Origin: Agelas oroides
Taxonomy: Eukaryota; Porifera; Demospongiae; Agelasida; Agelasidae
Assembly (NCBI GenBank): GCA_949130485.1
Contig: OX422203.1
Span: forward strand, 2,509,178 to 2,573,177
Direction of reading: 5' to 3'
DNA length: 64,000 nucleotides
Numbering within the stretch: the stretch's first letter is position 1; every line of letters begins with the position of its first letter. Below the pieces are notes generated by a model that worked only from the letters and a program-made list of their open reading frames with translations, did not search any database and was not told the DNA's origin. Both the position numbers and the translations under genes were made by a program. Below are positions 34,034 through 44,469 of this stretch, piece by piece.

Positions 34034-37000
34034 GTCGACCCAGGGTAGAGTGTGGTAGAGTGAGGTAGAGTCGGGTCGAGCCAGGGTAGAGTGTGATAGA
34101 GTGAGGTAGAGTCGGGTCGAGCCAGGGTAGGGTGTGCTACAGTGAGGTAGAGTCGGGGTAGAGTGTGGTAGAATGAGGTAGAGTCGGGTCGAGCCAGGGT
34201 AGAGTGTGGTAGAGGAGGTAGAGTCGGGTCGAGCCAGGGTAAAGTGTGATAGAGTGAGGCAGAGTCGGGTCGAGCCAGGGTAGAGTGTGGTAGAGTGAGG
34301 TAGAGTCCAGGTAGAGTGTGGTAGAGTGAGGTAGAGTCGGATCGAGCAAGGGTAGAGTGTGGCAGAGTGAGGTAGAGTCTTGTTGACCCAGGGTAGAGTG
34401 TGGTAGAGTGAGGTAGAGTCGGGTCGAGCCAGGGTATAGTGTGGTAGAGTGAGGTAGAATGAGGGTAGAGTGTGGTAGAGTCAGGTAGATTCGGGTCGAG
34501 CCTGGGTAGAGTGTGGTAGAGTGAGGTAGAGTCTGGTCAAGCCAGGGTAGAGTGTAGTAGAGTTAGGTAGAGTCGGGGTAGAGTGTGGTAGAGTGACGTA
34601 GAGTCGTGTCGAGCCAGGGTAGAGTGTGGTAGAGTGAGATAGAATCGGGATACAGTGTAGTAGAGTGAGGTAGAGTCGGGTCGAGCCAGGGTAGAGTGTG
34701 ATAGAGTGAGGTAGAATCGGGGTAGAGTGTGGTAGACTGAGGTAGAATCGGGGTACAGTGTAGTAGAGTGAGGTAGAGTCGGGTCGAGCCAGGGTAGAGT
34801 GTGGTAGAGTGAGGTAGAGTCAGGGTAGAGTGTGGTAGAGTGAGGTAGAATCGGATCGAGTCAGGATAAAGTGTGATACAGTGAGATAGAGTCGGGTCGA
34901 GCCAGGGTAGAGTGTGGTAGAGTGAGGTAGAGTCTGGGTAGAGTGTGATAGAGTGAGGTAGATTCTGGTCGAGCCAGAGTAAAGTGTGGTAGAGTGAGGT
35001 AGATTCCGGGTAGAGTGTGGCAGCGTGAAGTAGACTCGGGTCGAGCCAGGTTAGAGTGTGGTAGAGTGAGGAAGAGTCCGGTGAGCCAGTGTAGAGTGTG
35101 GTAGAGTGAGGTAGAGTCGGGTCGAGCCAGGATAAAGTGTGGTAGAGTGAGGTAGAGTCCGGTTAGAGTGTGGTAGAGTGAGCTAGAGTCCGGTCGAGCC
35201 AGGGTAGAGTGTGGTAGAGTGAGGTAGAGTCGGGTCGAGTAAGGGTAGAGTGTGGTAGAGTGAGGTAGAGTCGGGTCGAGCCAGGGTAGAGTGTGATAGA
35301 GTGAGGTAGAGTCGGGTCGAGCCAGGGTAGAGTGTGCTACAGTGAGGTAGAGTCGGGGTAGAGTGTGGTAGAATGAGGTAGAGTCTGGTCGAGCCAGGGT
35401 AGAGTGTGGTAGAGGAGGTAGAGTCGGGTCGAGCCAGGGTAGAGTGTGGTAGAGTGAGGTAGAGTCGGGTCGAGCCAGGGTAAAGTGTGATAGAGTGAGG
35501 TACAGTCGGGTCGAGCCAGGGTAGAGTGTGGTAGAGTGAGGTAGAGTCGGGTAGAGTGTGGTAGAGGAGGTAGAGTCGGATCGAGCAAGGGTAGAGTGGG
35601 GTAGAGTGAGGTAGAGTCGGGTAGAGTGTGGTAGAGGAGGTAGAGTCGGGTCGAGCCAGGGTATAGTGTGGTAGAGTGAGGTAGAGTCGGGTCGAGCCAG
35701 GGTATAGTGTGGTACAGTGAGGTAGAATGTGGGTAGAGTGTGGTAGAGTGAGGTAGATTCGGGTCGAGCCTGGGTAGAGTGTGGTAGAGTGAGGTAGAGT
35801 CGGGTCAAGCCAGGGTAGAGTGTAGTAGAGTTAGGTAGAGTCGGGGTAGAGTGTGGTAGAGTGACGTAGAGTCGTGTCGAGCCAGTGTAGAGTGTGGTAG
35901 AGTGAGGTATAGTCGGATCGAGCCACAGTAGATTGTGGTGGAGTGAGCTGCAGTCGGGTCTAGCCAGGGTAGAGTGTGGTAGAGTGAAGTAGAATCGGGG
36001 TACAGTGTAGTAGAGTGAGGTAGAGTCGGGTCGAGCCAGGGTAGAGTGTGATAGAGTGAGGTAGAATCGGGGTAGACTGTGGTAGAGTGAGGTAGAATCG
36101 GGGTACAGTGTAGTAGAGTGAGCTAGAGTCGGGTCGAGCCAGGATTGAGTGTGGTAGAGTGAGGTAGAGTCAGGGTAGAGTGTGGTAGAGTGAGGTAGAA
36201 TCGGATCGAGTCAGGATAAAGTGTGATACAGTGAGGCAGAGTCGGGTCAAGTCATGGTAGAGTGTGGTAGAGTGAGGTAGAATCCTGTTGACCCAGGGTA
36301 GAGTGTGGTAGAGTGAGGTAGAGTCGGGGTAGAGTATGGTAGAGTGAGGTAGAGTCGGGTCGAGCCAGGGTAGAGTGTGGTAGAGTATGGTAGAGTCGGG
36401 TCTAGCCAGGGTAGAGTGTGGCAGAGTGAGGTAGACTCGGGTCGAGCCAGGGTATAGTGTGGTAGAGTGAGGTAGAGCGAGGGTAGAGTGTGGTAGAGTG
36501 AGGTAGAGTCGTATCTAGACAGGGTAGATTGTGCTAGAGTGAGGTAGACTCGGGGTAGAGTGTGGTAGAGTGAGGTAGAGTCGGGTCCAGCCAGGGAAGA
36601 GTGTGGTAGAGTGAGGTAGAGTCGGATCCAGCCAGGGAAGAGTGTGGTAGAGTAGGTAGACTTGGGTCGAGCCAGGGTAGAGTGAAGTAGAGTCTGGTCA
36701 AGCCAGGGTAAAGTGTGGTAGAGTGAGGTAGAGTCCGGGTAGAGTGTGGCAGAGTGAAGTAGAGTCGGGTCGAGCCAGGTTAGAGTGTGGGAGAGTGAGG
36801 AAGTGTCCGGTTGAGCCAGGGTAGAGTGTGGTAGAGTGAGGTAGAGTCGGGTCGAGCCAGGATAAAGTGTGGTAGAGTGACGTAGAGTTGGGGTAGAGTG
36901 TGGTAGAGTGAGCTAGAGTCCGGTCGAGCCAGGGTAGAGTGTGGTGGAGTGAGGTAGAGTCGGGTCAAGCCAGGGTAGAGTGTGGTAGAGTGAGGTAGAA

Positions 37001-38420
37001 TCGGGTCGAGCCAGGGTAGAGTGTGGTAGAGTGAGGTACAGTCGGCTCGAGCCAGGGTAGAGTGTGCTACAGTGAGGTAGAGTCGGGGTAGAGTGTGGTA
37101 GAATGAGGTAGAGTCGGGTCGAGCCAGGGTAGAGTGTGGTAGAGGAGGTAGAGTCGGGTCGAGCCAGGGTAGAGTGTGGTAGAGTGAGGTAGAATCGGGT
37201 CGAGCCAGGGTAGAGTGTGGTAGAGTGAGGTACAGTCGGCTCGAGCCAGGGTAGAGTGTGCTACAGTGAGGTAGAGTCGGGGTAGAGTGTGGTAGAATGA
37301 GGTAGAGTCGGGTCGAGCCAGGGTAGAGTGTGGTAGAGGAGGTAGAGTCGGGTCGAGCCAGGGTAGAGTGTGGTAGAGTGAGTTAGAGTCCAGGTAGAGT
37401 GTGGTAGAGTGAGGTAGAGTCGGGTCGAGCCCGGATATAGTGTGGTAGAGTGAGGTAGAATGAGGGCAGAGTGTGGTAGAGTGAGGTAGAACCAGATCGA
37501 GCCAGGATAAAGTGTCATACAGTGAGGTAGAGTCGGGTAAAGCCAGGGTAGAGTGTGGTAGAGTGAGGTAGAATCTGAGTAGAGTGTGGTAGAGTGAGGT
37601 AGAGTCGGGTCCAGCCTGGGTAGAGTGTGGTAGAGTGAGGTAGATTGCTGTTGACCCAGGGTAGAGTGTGGTAGAGTGAGGTAGAGTCGGGGTAGAGAAT
37701 GGTAGAGTGAGGTAGAGTCGGATCGAGCCAGGGTAGAGTGTGGTAGAGTAAGGGAGAGTCGGATCTAGCCAGGGTAGAGTGTGGTAGAGTGAGATAGAAT
37801 CGGGTTTAGCCACGGTATAGTGTGGTAGAGTGAGGTAGAGTGAGGGTAGAGTGTGGTAGAGTGAGGTAGAATCGGGTCGAGCCATGGTAGAGTGTGGTAG
37901 AGTGAGGTACAGTCCGGGTAGGGTGTGGTAGCGTGATGTAGAGTCAGGTGGAGCCAGGGTAGAGTGTGGTACAGTGAGGTAGAGTCGGGTCGAGCCATGG
38001 TAGAGTGTGGTAGAGTGAGGTAGAGTCTGGGTAGAGTGTGGTAGAGTGAGGTAGAATGAGGGTAGAGTGTGGTAGAGTGAGGTAGTACCAGATCGAGCCA
38101 GGATAAAGTGTCATACAGTGAGGTAGAGTCGGGTCGAGCCAGGGTAGAGTGTGGTAGAGTGAGGTAGAATCTGAGTAGAGTGTGGTAGAGTGAGGTAGAG
38201 TCGGGTCCAGCCTGGGTAGAGTGTGGTAGAGTGAGGTAGAGTCCTGTTGACCCAGGGTAGAGTGTGGTAGAGTGAAGTAGAGTCGGGGTAGAGTGTGGTA
38301 GAGTGATGTAGATTCGGGTCGAGCCAGGGTAGAGTGTGGTAGAGTGAGGTAGTGTCGGGGTAGAGTGTGGTAGAGTGAGGTAGAGTCGGGGTAGAGAATG
38401 GTAGAGTGAGGTAGAGTCGG
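34034..38420 (+). repeat. Tandem pair, right member (about 4,387 bp)
   Basis: It directly abuts the left member and repeats it. It is 29 bp longer because an extra partial unit (GTCGGGTAGAGTGTGG plus GAGGAGG) is present around 35,600-35,640. It opens with the TCGACCCAGGG unit also seen at about 19,230, so its first units resemble copy 0 more than copy C there. After about 38,420 the order changes at a GAATGGTAGAG unit. Confidence 0.86.
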
Positions 38421-41400
38421 GTCGAGCCAGGGTAGAGTGTGGTAGAGTGAGATAGAATCGGGTTGAGCCACGGTATAGTGTGGTAGAGTGAGGTAGAGTG
38501 AGGGTAGAGTGTGGTAGAGTGAGGTAGAATCGGGTCGAGCCATGGTAGAGTGTGGTAGAGTGAGGTACAGTCTGGGTAGGGTGTGGTAGAGTGAGGTAGA
38601 GGCAGGTGGAGCCAGGGTAGAGTGTGGTACAGTGAGGTAGAGTCGGGTCCAGCCTGGGTAGAGTGTGGTAGAGTGAGGTAGAGTCCTGTTGACCCAGGGT
38701 AGAGTGTGGTAGAGTGAGGTAGAGTCGGGGTAGAGAATGGTAGAGTGAGGTAGAGTCGGGTTGAGCCAGGGTAGAGTGTGGTAGAGTAAGGGAAGAGTCG
38801 GATCTAGCCAGGGTAGAGTGTGGTAGAGTGAGATAGAATCGGGTTGAGCCACGGTATAGTGTGGTAGAGTGAGGTAGAGTGAGGTAGAGTGAGGGTAGAG
38901 TGTGGTAGAGTGAGGTAGAATCGGGTCGAGCCAGAGTAGAATGTGGTAGAGTGAGGTAGAGTTGGGTCGAGCCAGGGTAAAGTTTGATAGAGTGAGGTAG
39001 AGTCGGGTCGAGCCATGGTAGAGTGTGGTAGAGTGAGGTACAGTCTGGGTAGGGTGTGGTAGAGTGAGGAAGAGTCAGGTGGAGCCAGGGTAGAGTGTGG
39101 TACAGTGAGGTAGAGTCGGGTCGAGCCAGGGTAGAGTGTGGTAGAGTGAGGTAGAGTCTGGGTAGAGTGTGGTAGAGTGAGGGAGAGTCGGGTCGAGCCA
39201 GGGTAGAGTGTTGTAGAGTGAGGTAGAGTCAGGGTAGAGTGTGGTAGAGTGAGGTAGAATCGGATCGAGCCAGGGTAGAGTGAGGTAGATTCGGGTCAAG
39301 CCTGGGTAGAGTGTGGTAGAGTGAGGTAGAGTCGGGTCAAGCAAGGGTAGAGTGTAGTAGAGTTAGGTAGAGTCGGGGTAGAGTGTGGTAGAGTGAGGTA
39401 GAGTCGTGTCGAGCCAGGGTAGAGTGTGGTAGAGTGAGGTATAGTCGGATCGAGCCAGGGTGGAGTGTGGTACAGTGAGCTTCAGTCGGGTCGAGCCAGG
39501 ATAGAGTGTGGTAGAGTGAGGTAGAATCGGGGTACAGTGTAGTAGAGTGAGGTAGAGTCGGGTCGAGCGAGGGTAGAGTGTGGTAGAGTGAGGTAGAGTC
39601 GGGTCGAGCGAGGGTAGAGTGAGGTAGAGTCGGGTAGAGCCAGGGTAGAGTGTGGTAGAGTGAGGTAGATTCGGGATAGAGTGTGGTAGAGTGAGGTAGA
39701 GTCGGGGCGAGCCAGGGTAAAGTGTGGTAGAGTGAGATAGACTCGGGGTAGACTGTGGTAGAGTGAGGTAGAGTAGGATCGAGCCAGGGAAGAGTGTGGT
39801 AGAGTGTGGCAGAGTGAGGTAGAGTCATGTCGAGCCAGGGTAGAATGTGGTAGAGCGAGGTAGAGTCGGGTCGAGCAAGGGTAGTGTGTGGTAGAGTGAG
39901 GTAGAGTCGAGTTGAGCCAGGGTAGAGTGTGGTAGAGTGAGGTAGAGTCGCGGTAGAGTGTGGAAGAGTGAGGTAGAGTCGGGTAGAGCCAGGGTAAAGT
40001 GCGGTAGACTGAGTTAGAGTCGGGTCGAGCCAGGGTATAATGTGGTAGAGTGAGGTAGAGTGAGGGTAGAGTGTGGTAGAGTGAGGTAGAACCAGATCGA
40101 GCCAGGATAAAGTGTCATACAGTGAGGTAGAGTCGGGTCGAGCCAGGTAGAGTGTGGTAGAGTGAAGTAGAATCTGAGTAGAGTGTGGTAGAGTGAGGTA
40201 GAGTCGGGTCCAGCCTGGGTAGAGTGTGGTAGAGTGAGGTAGAGTCCTGTTGACCCAGGGTAGAGTGTGGTAGAGTGAGGTAGAGTCGGGGTAGAGAATG
40301 GTAGAGTGAGGTAGAGTCGGGTCGAGCCAGGGTAGAGTGTGGTAGAGTAAGGGAGAGTCGGATCTAGCCAGGGTAGGGTGTGGTAGAGTGAGATAGAATC
40401 GGGTTTAGCCACGGTATAATGTGGTAGAGTGAGGTAGAGTGAGGGTAGAGTGTGGTAGAGTGAGGTAGAATCGGGTCGAGCCATGGTAGAGTGTGGTATA
40501 GTGAGGTACAGTCCGGGTAGGGTGTGGTAGAGTGATGTAGAGTCAGGTGGAGCCAGGGTAGAGTGTGGTACAGTGAGGTAGAGTCGGGTCGAGCCAGGGT
40601 AGAGTGTGGTAGAGTGAGGTAGAGTCTGGGTAGAGTCTGGTAGAGTGAGGTAGAATGAGGGTAGAGTGTGGTAGAGTGAGGTAGAACCAGATCGAGCCAG
40701 GATAAAGTGTCATACAGTGAGGTAGAGTCGGGTCGAGCCAGCGTAGAGTGAGGTAGAGTGAGGTAGAATCTGAGTAGAGTGTGGTAGAGTGAGGTAGAGT
40801 CGGGTCCAGCCAGGGTAGAGTGTGGTAGAGTGAGGTAGAGTCCTGTTGACCCAGGGTAGAGTGTGGTAGAGTGAGGTAGAGTCGGGGTAGAGAATGGTAG
40901 AGTGAGGTAGAGTCGGGTCGAGCCAGGGTAGAGTGTGGTAGAGTCAGGGAGAGTCGGATCTAGCCAGGGTAGAGTGTGGTAGAGTGAGATAGAATCGGGT
41001 TGAGCCACGGTATAGTGTGGTAGAGTGAGGTAGAGTGAGGGTAGAGTGTGGTAGAGTGAGGTACAGTCCGGGTAGGGTGTGGTAGAGTGAGGTAGAGTCA
41101 GGTGGAGCCAGGGTAGAGTGTGGTACAGTGAGGTAGAGTCGGGTCCAGCCTGGGTAGAGTGTGGTAGAGTGAGGTAGAGTCCTGTTGACCCAGGGTAGAG
41201 TGTGGTAGAGTGAGGTAGAGTCGGGGTAGAGAATGGTAGAGTGAGGTAGAGTCGGGTCGAGCTAGGGTAGAGTGTGGTAGAGTAAGGGAGAGTCGGATCT
41301 AGCCAGGGTAGAGTGTGGTAGAGTGAGATAGAATCGGGTTGAGCCACGGTATAGTGTGGTAGAGTGAGGTAGAGTGAGGGTAGAGTGTGGTAGAGTGAGG

Positions 41401-44400
41401 TAGAATCGGGTCGAGCCAGAGTAGAATGTGGTAGAGTGAGGTAGAGTCGTGTCTAGCCAGGGTAGAGTGTGGTAGAGTGAGGTAGAGTTGGGTCGAGCCA
41501 GGGTAAAGTTTGATAGAGTGAGGTAGAGTCGGGTCGAGCCATGGTAGAGTGTGGTAGAGTGAGGTACAGTCCGGGTAGGGTGTGGTAGAGTGAGGAAGAG
41601 TCAGGTGGAGCCAGGGTAGAGTGTGGTACAGTGAGGTAGAGTCGGGTCGAGCCAGGGTAGAGTGTGGTAGAGTGAGGTAGAGTCTGGGTAGAGTGTGGTA
41701 GAGTGAGGGAGAGTCGGGTCGAGCCAGGGTAGAGTGTTGTAGAGTGAGGTAGAGTCAGGGTAGAGTGTGGTAGAGTGAGGTAGAATCGGTTCGAGCCAGG
41801 GTAGAGTGAGGTAGATTCGGGTCAAGTCTGCGTAGAGTGTGGTAGAGTGAGGTAGAGTCGGGTCAAGCAAGGGTAGAGTGTAGTAGAGTTAGGTAGAGTC
41901 GGGGTAGAGTGAGGTAGAGTGAGGTAGAGTCGTGTCGAGCCAGGGTAGAGTGTGGTAGAGTGAGGTATAGTCGGATCGAGCCAGGGTAGAGTGTGGTACA
42001 GTGAGCTTCAGTCGGATCGAGCCAGGTTAGAGTGTGGTAGAGTGAGGTAGAATCGGGGTACAGTGTAGTAGAGTGAGGTAGAGTCGGGTCGAGCGAGGGT
42101 AGAGTGTGGTAGAGTGAGGTAGAGTCGGGTCGAGCGAGGGTAGAGTGAGGTAGAGTCGGGTAGAGCCAGGGTAGAGTGTCGTAGAGTGAGGTAGATTAGG
42201 GATAGAGTGTGGTAGAGTGAGGTAGAGTCTGGGCGAGCCAGGGTAAAGTGTGGTAGAGTGAGATAGACTCGGGGTAGACTGTGGTAGAGTGAGGTAGAGT
42301 AGGATCGAGCCAGGGTAGAGTGTGGTAGAGTTAGTTAGTGTCCGGTCTAGCCAGGGTAGAGTGTGGTAGAGTGTGGCAGAGTGAGGTAGAGTCGGGTCGA
42401 GCCAGGGTAGAATGTGGTAGAGCAAGGTAGAGTCGGGTCGAGCCAGGGTAGTGTGTGGTAGAGTGAGGTAGAGTCGAGTCGAGCCAGGGTAGAGTGTGGT
42501 AGAGTGAGGTAGAGTCGCGGTAGAGTGTGGAAGAGTGAGGTAGAGTCGGGTCGAGCCAGGGTAAAGTGTGGTAGACTGAGTTAGAGTCGGGTCGAGCCAG
42601 GGTATAATGTGGTAGAGTGAGGTAGAGTGAGGGTAGAGTGTGGTAGAGTGAGGTAGAATCGGGTCAAGCCAGGGTAGAATGTGGTAGAGTGAGATAGAGT
42701 CGTGTCTACCCAGGTTAGGGTGTGGTAGAGTGAGGTAGAGTCGGGTCGATCCAGGGTGAAGTGTGATACAGTGAGGTAGAGTCGGGTCGAGCCAGGGTAG
42801 AGTGTGGTAGAGTGAGGTAGAGGCCGGGTAGAGTGAGGTAGAGTGACGTAGAGTCGGGTGGAGCCAGGGTAGAGTGCGGTACAGTGAGGTAGAGTCGGGT
42901 CGAGCCAGGCTAGAGTGTGGGTGAGTGAGGTAGAGTCGAGACGAGCCAGGGTAGAGTGTGGTAGAGTGAGGTAGAGTCTGGGTAGAGTGTGGTAGAGTGA
43001 GGGAGAGTCGGGTCGAGACAGGGTAGAGTGTGGTAGGGTGAGGTAGAGTCAGGGTAGAGTGTGGTAGAGTGAGGTAGAATCGGATCGAGCCAGGGTAGAG
43101 TGTGGTAGAGTGAGGTAGATTCGGGTCGAGCCTGGGTAGAGTGTGGTAGAGTGAGGTAGAGTTGGGTCAAGCCAGGGTAGAGTGTAGTAGAGTTCGGTAG
43201 AGTCGGGGTAGAGTGTGATAGAGTGAGGTAGAGTCGGATAGAGCCAGGGTAGAGTGTGGTAGAGTGAGCTGCAGTCGGGTCGAGCCAGGGTAGAGTGTGG
43301 TAGAGTGAGGTAGAATCAGGGTACAGTGTAGTAGAGTGAGGTAGAGTCGGGTCGAGCCAGGGTAGAGTGGGGTAGAGTGAGGTAGAGTCGGGGTAGAGTG
43401 TGGTAGAGTGAGGTACAGTCGGGTAGAGCCAGGGTAGAGTGTGGTACAGTGAGGTAGAGTCGGGGTAGAGTGTGGTAGAGTGAGGTAGGGTCGGGTCGAT
43501 CCAGGGTAGAGTGTGGTAGAGGAGATAGAGTCGGGTCGAGCCGGGGTAGAGTGTGGTAGAGTGAGATAGACTCGGGGTAGAGTGTGGTAGAGTGAGGTAG
43601 AGTCGGGTCGAGTCAGGGTAGAGTGTGGTTGAGTTAGTTAGTGTCTGGTCTAGCCAGGGTAGAGTGTGGTAGAGTGTGGTAGAGTGAGGTAGAGTCGGGT
43701 TGAGCCAGGGTAGAGTGTGGTAGAGTGAGGTAGAGTCGGGGTAGAGTGTGGTAGAGTGAGGTAGAGTCGGGGTAGAGTACGGTAGAGTGAGGTAGAGTCG
43801 TGTCGAGACATGGTAGTGTGTGGTAGAGTGAGGTAGAGTCGGGTTGAGCCAGGGTATAATGTGGTAGAGTGAGGTAGAGTGAGGGTAGAGTGTGGTAGAG
43901 TTAGGTAGAATCGGGTCGAACCAGGGTAGAATGTGGTAGAGTGAGGTAGAGTCGTGTCTAGCCAGGGTAGAGTGTGGTAGAGTGAGGTAGAGTCGGGTCG
44001 AGCCGGGGTAAAGTGTGATAGATTGAGGGAGAGTCGGGTCAAGCTAGGGTAGAGTGCGGTAGAGTGAGGTAGAGTCCGGGTAGAGTGTGGTAGAGTGAGG
44101 TAGAGTCGGGTGGAGCCAGGGTAGAGTGTTGTACAGTGAGGTAGAGTCGGGTCGAGCCAGGCTAGACTGTGGGAGAGTGAGGTAGAGTCGAGTCAAGCAA
44201 GGGTAGAGTGTGGTAGAGTGTGGTAGAGTCTGGGTAGAGTGTGGTAGAGTGAGGGAGAGTCGGGTCGAGCCAGGGTAGAGTGTGGTAGAGTGAGGTAGAA
44301 TCGGATCGAGCCAGGGTAGGGTGTGGTAGAGTTAGGTAGATTCGGGTCGAGCCTGGGTAGAGTGTGGTAGAGTTAGGTAGAGTCGGGTCAAGCCAGGGTA

Positions 44401-44410
44401 GAGTGTAGTA
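37400..44410 (+). repeat. 7-kb HOR block, left copy
   Basis: The order from about 37,400 to 44,410 repeats at about 44,470-51,517. The offset is 7,076 at 37,492 and 38,088, 7,117 at 39,480 to 40,687, 7,158 at 42,006 and 7,106 at 43,269. The first two steps are +41 bp, one unit each. The last is -52, which I can assign to a missing 31-bp S unit near 49,205 and 21 missing bases near 49,945. Internally, 38.9-40.0 kb resembles 41.4-42.6 kb at an offset of 2,526 bp (AGCTTCAG at 39,479 and 42,005). Confidence 0.88.
38860..38905 (+). repeat. Decamer-level expansion (three consecutive AGGTAGAGTG)
   Basis: Around 38,870-38,900 the submotif AGGTAGAGTG appears in immediate succession instead of alternating with TGGTAGAGTG and the TCGG submotif, adding one 10-bp step. 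The same expansion is present at about 45,945-45,980 in the right 7-kb copy, so it was inherited through the duplication. It shows that slippage also acts at the level of single decamers. Confidence 0.8.
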
Positions 44411-44469
44411 GAGTTAGGTAGAGTCGGGGTAGAGTGTGGTATAGTGAGGTAGAGTTGTGTCGAGCAAGG

